Of a stretch of DNA of 64,000 nt, positions 52,801 to 62,581 are shown one piece after another (position 1 is the first letter of the stretch; each line of letters opens with the position of its first letter). A program made the position numbers and the translations under genes. Under the pieces are notes generated by a model, which did not search any database, was not told the DNA's origin, and saw only the letters and a program-made list of their open reading frames with translations. Source of the stretch: Phoebastria nigripes (taxonomy: Eukaryota > Chordata > Aves > Procellariiformes > Diomedeidae); NCBI GenBank assembly GCA_035582835.1, contig JAYKAV010002042.1, positions 1,088,122 to 1,152,121 of the forward strand, in the 5' to 3' direction.

Positions 52801-53912
52801 CTGTGTGCCCCCAGGATTAAGCTGTCTCCAATGTTACCACCACTAGTAAACAGTGGAAGTCACCAGTCACCAGCCACTGCTTCAGGGACTGGGCACGTGG
52901 TGGGGGCACAAAGAGATGGGTGTGCAGTAGGAGGATCGAGCAATGGGCTTTGTACAGCACAGAGGTGAAGAGGGTAAGGATATGATGATTTTGATGTGGA
53001 TGGTGGCTACTGTGGAAGAAGACAGGGAAGTATGGGCCATCGGAAAGAGACCTGAACTCCTAATACTGAAAAAAGGCCTTATGCTGAGTCTGACTTAAAT
53101 GCAAGTCCACAGAAAAAAACACCTTGCCATTCAAAGGTAGATAACGCCAAGCGCCGAGAAACAAGCATTGTCATCCTTAAAATAAGGCCCTGAAGATAAC
53201 TCCATTCTATGAGAACTGGCAAATAAAATCAAAATGTTCACTATGCAAAATGTGCCCTCTCATTTCACTACACAAAAAGACACCTTAAAATCTATCTCTA
53301 GTAACTGGGAGACAGTGAAATGCAGTTTCTACCAGCCCACATATGAGCTGACTTGTGAGAGCGTTAATGAGCCATCTACCTGCGCCGTTTGGATTCTTCT
53401 ACAGAATCCTTTCCTCCAAGAAAGGAACAATAAACTTAATTGCTGATCTGATATAGAAACTGCAAAAACCGGCATTTACTATAGAACCTCCTACAGTTTA
53501 TACTGATGGTACTCCAGATTCTTGTAGCTTAATTTTTAAACTTCTATTCTTCAGATTTTTTTTTTAATTACGAATTTGAAAAATGCATTTCCAGATTAAA
53601 TTCAGACTAAATCTAACCATCTGATTCATTCAAAAAGTAAAAACAGTCTAAGGAAAGAGCAGATGNGAATTCTCAACTTTTGGATTCATATGTTATTCTT
53701 TGAATAAATTACAAATATTTATTTACAAAAAGTATTTTGCAATATTTCCATAACAAATCTAAGGAGAAGACTCTTAATCACCCTACTTTTGGTGACCTAT
53801 TTTATTCTCATCATCTTACTGACCTCAGTGGGCCAAGTGAGCACTACTCACCTTTGAGTAAGCATGGCCATTTTAGCAGTAACTTCAAAAAGAAATAATG
53901 CAGATGATTAAT

Positions 53913-53957
53913 GCAGTTGTTGACTAATGCAGAGTTTGCAGTTGTTGACTAATGCAG
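53913..53957 (+). repeat. Tandem duplication, 25-bp period
   Basis: GCAGTTGTTGACTAATGCAG occurs at 53913-53932 and identically at 53938-53957, with AGTTT between the copies. The identity points to a recent duplication. Confidence 0.95.
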
Positions 53958-54015
53958 CGTTGATCAAAAATGCTTGAATATTTAAAAAAACATCAGAACA
54001 CAAATGAAACCAGTT

Positions 54016-54030
54016 AAAAAAAAAAAAAAA
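54016..54030 (+). repeat. Poly-A tract, 15 nt
   Basis: Fifteen consecutive A on the plus strand, about 60 bp after the short tandem duplication at 53.9 kb. Confidence 0.95.
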
Positions 54031-56886
54031 GATTATTCTTATTTTCCAGCTAGAGAATCCCAATTCTTATCACACCTCCAACACATTACAGGAATATTTT
54101 CCAGAACTGCATGACATGCATGGTATCTTATTGACATGTGCAGAGCAAAAGTCTGTTTTGAGAGCTGCACAAAGGAGTATTTTGAGGTGTCTCAGCTTGG
54201 TGGGATGATTCAAAGGCCAGACTGTGACTCGGCTTTTTTGTCCCCTAGGAACAAGAGTGCATGCTCACTGAGAACACACCTCCCACTGTATCATCCTGAT
54301 TACATAGTTAACAGGTACCTAAAATTAACCGACTCCAGTGCCCATTAATTACCTGCCTCCTTAGCTGGTTGATGAACATGAAAATCCAAGCAGCATGCCA
54401 GGTGAACACCTCTGCAAGTGCTGTGTGACACTGAACTGAAATCCTGCCCAGCATGTCAAGAATGCTAGTTTGTTCAACACCTTAGATGATAGCAAAATCA
54501 CAGAAAATTGTCATTCCTGGTAGAATAACTGAGTATATTTCATGGTATGGTATGGGCAATGGGTGTGGTTGGCAATCTATTAGAAGATGTTAATGCTCTG
54601 TGTGAGCCAAAACACAAATCAATAGAAAGGACTGGTTTTGGTGGGACTATAAAGCCCAGGGAGGATAAATGCTATTTACAGCTACTGTTTTAAAGTGCCG
54701 ATTTACAGAAACATACATGAACAGCACCTCTACACTATTACCATTTGAGCAAAATATATACTGTAGGACCCAAACCTATTTTTCTTTTAAAACAGTATGT
54801 TAGACCTCTTTCTACTAGGTGAATGCCACAGCATAATTTATAGCTTACTTCTGCTCTTGGGTATGCAGACACAGCACCTATTCTCTGAAAAAACATGTTC
54901 CTGTGCATGCATGTGCAGGCTTCCCAGCAGTTTCTCAAGCAAGGGAAGTGTTTTCCTCTGCTCCACCCATCACATAGCACAGCTGAAGAAAGCCCTAGGT
55001 CTTTTGAACTCCCTACTGTCTTCTTATCAAATTGTTTGTTTTTCAGCTAGAAAGGATATGTACAAATTTATGAACACAGCCTTCCAGACTGAAAGCAAAA
55101 AAAATGTAATTGGCAACAAGTTTAAGTCAACCCGGATTAATTTATTGTATTTCCTCTTACTCAAATACAGTAGAAAGTGCGTTTATCAGCTACAAGAATG
55201 TCAGAAATACCAATTACTCATATATTATTTCCATTTCTCTAAAACAGAATTTCATTTAAGGACTTCTAATTTCAGACTAGAAACATCTTTGCTGTTTTGA
55301 AATACTTTCAATATACTTCCAAGTAGAGGAAAAAGAAAAAAAAAGATTAAAATGTTATATTTAATTCCATAATATAGTCATTTTTATATTCTTAAGTGCT
55401 AGTTTTACTTAAAGTTACAGTAGTCTATTACAAAAATAATGCCAGAACTGATTTGATTTCTGCACCATAAAGTGACTTTTCTTCTGTCACAAACTGTGAC
55501 TAGCTTGTTATAAAATGTGTTGTCACAATACACACTTATGTTCTCAGTATTTGATTAACATTAGTCCAAAAAGGTAACTAAACCATAAAATTCTCTTCCA
55601 GTCCTTCAGGGATCAGTGATTTGAATGAGTATGCACTAAATATTTTAGGAGGAGGGCAGATAAGCAATGCTGTTTAGGTAATAGTATTATTCCCTGGTGG
55701 CTTCACACTTGTGGTAGAAAAACAGATTCAAACAAGCACTACAGTGTTACTGAGGTTACAAATGACTGGAAAAATACAGTTTCTATGGATATCATTTAAT
55801 GAAGACAAGCCTTGCATGTCACACATCTAATACAGTGTTATTTTTATTTCTTTGCAGGTATTCAGATACACGCCTTGTATTAAGCAGATTTTGCATTTTT
55901 TTCATACCATAGAATTTTAAAATACTAGTCTTTTATGCAGAAGTTATTAAATTATAGATAGTGGGATGATCAGAACCTTACTGCATATGTAGCCAAGTTG
56001 GATTTTTCCAGAGACATTGTGTTCTGTCTTTTAAAAACAGTTAATTATGGAGATCTAGCACTGTTAATACAAGCTTCTGTAGAAAAGGAATATACTATTC
56101 ATGTATTTTAAATTAAAAAGCGAATTTCTGAGAGTTATCTCATGGCCTTACCTAATCTGAATATATTTGCAAGCACTAAATTTTCTTCAGAAATGTTTAT
56201 TACATAATATTGCTAAAAATCCAAAGAGTGATTGATTTAAACAGTAATGGAAATCAGGAACAGCAATACTGAAAAGACCAAGGAAGACTAAAATGCCATT
56301 TGTTTACATTCTGCAAAACCCAGCCTGGATTAGATAAACAGATGGATTCTTTCTGGATGAAAATATTGCATAAGATTCTGAAATTAACCATAGAGGGTGG
56401 GAAGTGCAGCTATAAGCAACTGATGTTTTGCTTTTCATCACATTAAAATAATGACTTTCAGACCTGAAGTATGATCATTATATTTTTGTCCTTGGTGCAC
56501 AATTAATAAAAACCAACTTCTGAGCAATGCCACACCCTCGTGATTAAACAGCATTTTAAAAAATATTTAGATAAAGCCTGAACAAATCAAACATGTAGGC
56601 AGGAAACGCTGTTTGGAATGCACTCCCTGCAATGTACTATTAAAGAGAGCCAGAAAGCAGCCTAACTTCAGAATTCAATCAAGCAAAATCTAGTATAATC
56701 TCATTACAGCCTTTGCAGTTAAGGAAACCTATTTAAATCTCTGACATTCTGATTTTTAGAGCTGACGAAAGCAAAAATTATTCGGTTTATATAACACAAA
56801 CATNGAGAAATATAAGATTTTATCCTTTAGGTTATCCTAGCTATTTACCAAGCAATGCGTAATATGAAAAGATTACTCTTCTGCTA

Positions 56887-57020
<134 letters not shown>

Positions 57021-57040
57021 TATGTAGATGTGACTGTCAC

Positions 57041-57860
57041 CAGTTAGTGATGTAAACGAGGGGTCAGAGGAGGAAATGAAGTCTCCGCAGATCCACTTCT
57101 TCCGTTCATGGTAGGTAAGCTCATTTAAAAAAAAAAAAAAAAAAAAAAAGGGCGCTCAACAACAACAAAAACACACCATGAGATTTTTGTCCTTTGCTCT
57201 TCCTCCAGGGCTCGTACTTAATTCTATCTGCAGAGTATTTTATTCCCTCACCCCCTCAGTATGTATTTTCATTTATTCCATTCCACAACTAGGCAAATTT
57301 CTCCCAGTCGGTTAAGGCATATGCAGTACCACAGCACTTGTTCCAGAAGCACAGTTAGAGTATCTTCCCGAAGGGTGTCTGAGCTGTGCTTTTAATAACG
57401 TGCAGTCTGCCCGTCTGAAGCTTTTTTTCCGTCAGAAGCTGACAGCCGAGCCTATGCACCTCCTCTGGCGAACCGAGTATCAACTTGAAGCCCCACTGAA
57501 ACCGTCTCTTCCGCAGCTGGAGGAATTTCACACGTACTCTTTAGCTTTAGGAAAAAAACCCACCCTCTAATGAATATCCTCTGCATGCTCTGGTCAGCTG
57601 CTCTCCTTCCGCCTGTTTCCAAGAAGAGCACGCTGAACTATACACAACTGCATCATGCTGCGGTAAAGCAGAGCTGCACCCATATATCTGATTGCAGTGA
57701 CGTTGGGAAAAAAACGCTCTCCCTCAGTCCGGTTGCACAAGAGAAGCGCTTCCAGAGCACGAAAAAACACGGCATTCAGACTGGCGGCTTCTGCTTTTCT
57801 TTCACTGCTACAGAAAAACGTGTTGTCATTTTTTTCTTGACTCCCCCCCCCGCCCTTAAC
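57041..57860 (-). promoter_or_regulatory. FRY: CpG-enriched candidate promoter / 5' UTR of FRY
   Basis: This stretch begins about 80 bp upstream of the FRY ATG on the transcribed strand. Its core, 57370-57855, holds about 22 CpG dinucleotides by hand count in 485 bp, against roughly zero to one per 100 bp in the surrounding sequence. Base composition is also shifted toward GC compared with the flanks. I see no clear TATA box on the minus strand. It is interrupted near the exon by an A tract (57127-57149). Position and CpG content fit a weak CpG-type promoter or first non-coding exon. No start site or donor can be fixed by eye. Confidence 0.45.
57127..57149 (+). repeat. Poly-A tract, 23 nt, next to the FRY promoter candidate
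   Basis: Twenty-three A on the plus strand, poly-T on the FRY strand, ending at GGGCGCTC. It is the longest homopolymer here. A poly-T stretch just upstream of a transcribed exon can exclude nucleosomes, or could lengthen a pyrimidine tract, but it is too far from CAGCAG to act as an acceptor tract. Confidence 0.95.
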
Positions 57861-58003
57861 AAAGATGAGAGACAGCAAGCTGAATTCATAATGGCAAATA
57901 AACCAGTGAGCTCACTGCTTGGTATTCACCTCCAAAAGAGCCACAGAAAAGTCTCAGTTTGATGTCATTTTTATCTTGAATAATGTTTTTTTAAAAAGGA
58001 ACT

Positions 58004-58029
58004 GAATTCACATAAGGAATTCACATAAG
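58004..58029 (+). repeat. Tandem duplication of a 13-mer
   Basis: GAATTCACATAAG is repeated twice without interruption, 150 bp upstream of the CpG-enriched stretch as read on the FRY strand. Confidence 0.95.
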
Positions 58030-58879
58030 AAAATGAGGCAGAAGCAATTCACTGCTTGTTCATCTCTCTGTATCTTCTACAAAATACTTAATTGCTAGCT
58101 ACAATTTCCATATTCCTGAAGTTTTATTTCAAATAATGACAGTACATCACTACGTGTATTTTAATGGTAATGAAGAAAAATAAGAAGAATCAGTTTCCCA
58201 AATATTTTTTGTTTCATATATCCTTCCAGATATTATTTCCTGGGAATAACAGTATTTCTTTTCTCACTTAGTGGAATAAATTTCCTGCAGCATCTCATAA
58301 TTACAGTATCTGAGCCAAAATAGAGCTTGTCTGCTGCTGATTCTTCTAAAAACTTTGTCAGCAATTATATTTGCATGTTATTTTTAGTTTCAGTATGCAG
58401 AATATTTGATGTTTGGATGGGGAACTGAGGAACACAAGGGTCATTGAGACCAAACTCCCGTGGTTCTCACTGAAAATATGCTAAATGTCTTCTGTAAACA
58501 TACCTCATCTGGAGATAAGGTTTTGTGCCTCACTAATGGAAGCCTGTTGTAGAAAATCACTTTATAAACCTTCTTTTAATTCCAAAATGAAGTTTACTCA
58601 AAACCAGTTTACACCCTTTTGTGAACACGGACTATCAGAAATGGTCAGAGTATCTCAGGTTTGATCTCACCAGCTAGCAAAGAGATCTTATCAGCTCTTC
58701 CTCCTATACTGTTAAATATCATCCCATTGCTGTCACTCTGGGCCTGCAATTTCTTTTCTGAGACCCCCTCTGTTCCCGTCCTCCTCCACTGACAATGCCT
58801 CCTCATTGTACCATCCCGGTTTAACCAGCACACTCCAACTTTTTACAATTAAAGTTAAATTTAATACCAAACATGGCAA

Positions 58880-59610
58880 GTCCCAAGACCTAGGACTGAC
58901 GACTTCCTACCATCCCACTAACTGATTTTTCAGCAGAGACAATGCCAGGTAGGTTTGGAAGTCCTTATTCATCCTCTCAAATGCTGCATTAATTCCGATG
59001 TTCAAGGATTTAAGTAATAATTTTCCCTGTGGTGCTACATCAAATGCTTTTCTGAAGATGACTGATACATTAATTTTATCACAATTCTCTTGTTGAAAAT
59101 AAAAATACAAGGTTAATTTGCAAATAGTTGTCTCTCCTAAATCTGTATTGGATTTTATCCAATTTTCAATTAAATCCACACCCTTAAATATAATCTCCCA
59201 CCAAATTTTGTTTCAAAGCCTTGAGTGTGGCTGAGGTCAAGCAGCCTTTCTGTTGATATAGATCATTTTTCCCCCATAAATTCTGTGGTTTATATTTACA
59301 AGGCAGAATCTCTCTTTTGACAGGTTCAACAAAAATTTTATTACCCAAGCTGCAACTTCATATGCCCGCTCTTCCATTATTATGAATGGGAAGTTATCTA
59401 GTTTTTGTAATGTGAATTTGAAGATCTTTGAGTGTTTTTTCCACCTCATAATTGATTTTTTGTTTTGTTTGTATTATTCCTCCTACCTCTGTTCCTCTAC
59501 AAGGCCCCATCCTTATGGAAAATAAAGGCAAGGCATTCACTTAGTGGTCATATCTTATTCTTACTCTATCTCTCATCCTCACTGGATAATGGACCCTTTA
59601 AAATCGATGT
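58880..59610 (-). mobile_element. Ancient LINE (CR1/L3-like) fragment
   Basis: On the minus strand the open stretch 59179-58907 contains RKAFDVAPQGKLLLKSL, which matches the reverse transcriptase motif A region of CR1/L3 elements (SKAFDTVPH..LL.KL), with weak similarity on both sides. Upstream on that strand, a stretch near 59,500-59,560 resembles the A-rich linker before the palm domain (CTTTATTTTCCATAAGG). The remaining sequence is too decayed to align by eye. The element predates the young CR1 beside it. Boundaries are guesses; the motif A part is the solid evidence. Confidence 0.55.
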
Positions 59611-59814
59611 TCTTGTTTCAAAATTGTAAAGGAACAAGGACATTCAACAATTTGCTTTTAATTCCTTCACATATTCTTACTCAGCTGAACTTTTGATAGT
59701 GCTCACTTTAAATTGACACCCTCTAACCTCCAACTCACAACTGTCTTAGGTAACAAGGCAATGGGGACTCTTCCAATAACTGCAGTCCTTTTCCCTAATA
59801 ATGGTGGAGCATTC

Positions 59815-60160
59815 AATGAAATGACTGGGAGATCAGCTTAAAACAAATAAAAGGAAGTATTTCTTTCTTCAGGAAGTTGTGAGGTTCTGGAACTTCTTGC
59901 TCCTGGAGGTTGTGGAGGTAGCATTAGCAGCTTCAAAATGCTGATAATAAACACAAATTTAGGTCTATAAAGGATGCTAAAAGGACCAGGCAGGAAAGTA
60001 CTCCCCTCTAACATCCCTAATACAGCAATGCACGTGCTGGGGCATATGAGAGGGATGGGCTGCAGAAAGTGGCTATGCCCGTGTGCGCTCTTCCCAAACA
60101 GCATCTTCTACTTCTACTGTTGGGAGGAGAATACCAGGTGAGATGGGTGACTGGTGGGAC
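59815..60160 (+). mobile_element. CR1/L3-type LINE 3' tail
   Basis: The plus strand follows the 3' region of old CR1/L3 elements step by step: AACAAATAAAAGGAAGTA (the QTNKRKYF segment), GGAACTTCTTGCTCCTGGAG (the WN.LP segment), GTTGTGGAGGTAGCA (VVEVA), ACAAATTTAGGTCTATAAAG, and finally GTTGGGAGGAGAATACCAGG where these elements have a GTTGGAGACAGGATACTGG-like stretch near their end. It is a plus-strand piece between a minus-strand ancient fragment and the young minus-strand CR1, so the cluster comes from at least three insertions. No usable frame is left. Confidence 0.65.
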
Positions 60161-60506
60161 CCCGTGGGATGCTCCTGAGGGTCTCACGTTTCGCTTCCAG
60201 GCAGAATGAAAAGTTCAAGGTTTTGTTGGTTGGTTGGTTTTGGTGCTTTCAAGTTAAAGAAATTTCAGACATCCCCCGTAGGCGAGTCCCTGATTTCTTC
60301 ACTGTCGCTAACCAGTTCCTTTTATTTCTCATAGTTTGTCTTTTCAAAACTGCAGGACTATCCTTGCTTATCCCGAATTGGCTTGTACGAACATGATCCA
60401 ATAATATTCCTGTCACTTGTCCTTCTTGGTCTTCACCAGTTATCAAGTCGAACCAGCACAATCTCTTCTTGGCTTTGCAATCATTTGGCGAAGAAATAAA
60501 TGGGCT

Positions 60507-62581
60507 ATCATAGAATCATAGAATCATTAAAGTTGGAAAAGACCTCAAGATCATCAAGTCCAACCGTCAATCCAACACCACCATGCCCACTAAACCACGT
60601 CCCTAAGCGCCTCATCTACACGTCTTTTAAATACCTCCAGGGATGGGCACTCAACCACTTCTCTGGGCAGCCTATTCCAATGCTTGATAACCCTTTCGGT
60701 GAAGAAATTTTTCCTAACATCCAATCTAAACCTCCCCTGGCGCAACTTGAGGCCATTTCCTCTCGTCCTATCGCTAGTTGCTTGGTAGAAGAGACCGACA
60801 CCCACCTCGCCACAACCTCCTTTCAGGTAGTTGTAGAGAGCGATAAGGTCTCCCCTCAGCCTCCTCTTCTCCAGGCTAAACAGTCCCAGTTCCCTCAGCC
60901 GCTCCTCGTAAGACTTGTCCTCCAGACCCTTCACCAGCTTCGTTGCCCTTCTCTGGACACACTCCAGCACCTCAATGACCTTCTTGTAGTGAGGGGTCCA
61001 AAACTGAACACAATATTCAAGGTGCGGCCTCACCAGTGCCAAGTACAGGGGCACGATCACCTCCCTACTCCTGCTGGCCACACTATTTCTAATACAGGCC
61101 AGGATGCCGTGGGCCTTCTTGGCCACCTGGGCACACTGCNGGCTCATATTCAGCNGGCTGTCAACCAGCACCCCCAGGTCCTTTTCCGCCGGGCAGCTTC
61201 CCAGCCACTCTTTCCCAAGCCTGTAGCGTTGCATGGGGTTGTTGTGGCCCAAGTGCAGGACTCGGCACTTGGCCTTGTTGAACCTCATACGGTTGGCCTC
61301 AGCCCATCGATCCAGCCTGTCCAGGTCCCTCTGCAGNNCCTTCCTACCCTCAAGCAGATCAACACTCCCACCCAACTTGGTGTTGTCTGCAAACTTACTG
61401 AGGGAGCACTCAATCCCCTCATCCAGATCATTGATAAAGATATTGAACAAGACCGGCCCCAAAACTGAGCCCTGGGGAACACCGCTCGTGACCGGCTGCC
61501 AACTGGATTTAACTCCATTCACCACAACTCTCTGGGCCCGGTCGTCCAGCCAGTTTTTTACCCAGCGGAGAGTACACCTGTCTAGGCCATGAGCCTCCAG
61601 CTTCTCTCGGATAATGCTGTGGGAGACAGTGTCGAAGGCTTTACTGAAGTCCAGGTAGACCACATCCACAGCCTTTCCCTCATCCACGAGGCGGGTCACC
61701 TGGTCATAGAAGGAGATCAGGTTGGTCAAGCAGGACCTGCCTTTCATGAACCCATGCTGGCTGGGCCTGATCCCCTGGTTGTCCCGCACATGGCTTGCGA
61801 GCGCCCTCAAGATGAACCGCTCCATAACCTTCCCCAGCACCGAGGTCAGGCTGACAGGCCTGTAGTTCCCCAGATCCTCCTTCTGGCCCTTCTTGTAGAT
61901 GGGCATCACATTGGCAAGCCTCCAGCCATCCGGGACCTGCCCNGTTAACCAGGACCTCTGATAAATGATGGAGAGTGGCTTGGCAAGCTCCTCTGCCAGC
62001 TCCCTCAGCACTCTCAGGTGGATCCCATCTGGCTCCATAGACTTGTGAGCATCCAGGTGGCATAGCAGGTCATTCACCGCTTCCTCCTGGATTATGGGGG
62101 GTTTATCCTTCTTGCCGCCCCTGTCTTCCAGCGCAGGGGGCTGAATACCCTGAGGATAACTGGTCTGACTATTAAAGACTGAGGCAAAGAAGGCATGAAG
62201 TACCTCAGCCTTTTCCTCATCCTCGGTGGCAATGTTCCCCCCGGCATCCAATAAAGGATGGAGATTCTCCTTGGCTCTCTTTTTGTCCTTAATATATTTG
62301 TAAAAACATTTTTTGTTATCTCTTATGACAGCGGCCAGATTGAGTTCTAGCTGGGCTTTCGCCTTTCTGATTTCCTCTCTGCATGACCTAACAAGATCTC
62401 TGTACTCTTCTTGAGTTGCCTGCCCCTTCTTCCACAAGTGGTAAACTCTCCTTTTTTTCCTGAGTCCCAGCAAGAGCTCACCGTTCAGCCAGGCCGGTCA
62501 TCTTCCCCGCCAGTTCTTCTTACGGCATATGGGGACAGCCTGCTCCTGTGCCTTTAAGACTTCCTTCCTGAAGAATGTCCA
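60507..62581 (-). mobile_element. CR1 LINE, long 5'-truncated copy, youngest in window
   Basis: The 3' end at the low-coordinate side carries the CR1 terminal signature, TCATAGAATCATAGAATC. The element continues through the 3' UTR-like GGAAAAGACC block and a 627-codon frame up to about 62581, where similarity to CR1 as I know it stops just past CCTTTAAGACTTCCTTCCTG. It therefore lacks the endonuclease and ORF1 regions. The absence of frameshifts and stops over 1.9 kb marks it as the least decayed repeat here. Single Ns are unusually dense inside it (61140, 61155, 61337-61338, 61943), which fits a repeat that was hard to assemble. It lies about 3.5 kb upstream of the FRY ATG exon, in the same orientation. 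The subfamily is not determined. Confidence 0.95.
60590..62473 (-). pseudogene. CR1 ORF2 C-terminal part: reverse transcriptase, 627 codons open, no ATG
   Basis: The frame is open from a TTG at 62473 to a stop at 60590. An in-frame TGA lies at 62500-62498, where CR1 copies usually encode Arg, so the open part is not a complete protein. Recognisable in order are the linker region (residues 1-200), [23 protein letters not shown], the motif A region [11 protein letters not shown] (about residue 275), the motif B region [14 protein letters not shown] (about 333), then FADNTKL at 361-367 and a C-terminal region with LEYCVQFW and [16 protein letters not shown]. The usual FADD box reads FADN; residue 364 is Asn (AAC at 61384-61382), so a metal-binding aspartate is missing. 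In the family this protein copies element RNA into DNA at a nicked target. This copy is expected to be inactive: no endonuclease, no start codon, altered catalytic box. The reverse-transcriptase identity is sure. Confidence 0.93.

Larger units (their letters stand above)
49900..56880. other. FRY intron sequence without recognised features, donor-proximal part
   Basis: Mostly AT-rich. Moderately GC-richer text at 51900-52150 and 52580-53050 shows no repeat signature or gene I recognise. The 167-codon plus-strand frame at 54797-55300 has no domain and lies antisense in a FRY intron; it is treated as chance. Confidence 0.6.

Noticed and set aside
54797..55300. 167-codon plus-strand open frame
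   Set aside because: No domain, signal or family recognised; leucine/serine/lysine-rich and AT-driven composition; antisense inside a FRY intron with no splice context. A frame of this size can occur by chance in 64 kb.
60500..61468. 322-codon plus-strand frame
   Set aside because: It is the antisense shadow of the CR1 reverse transcriptase frame on the minus strand.
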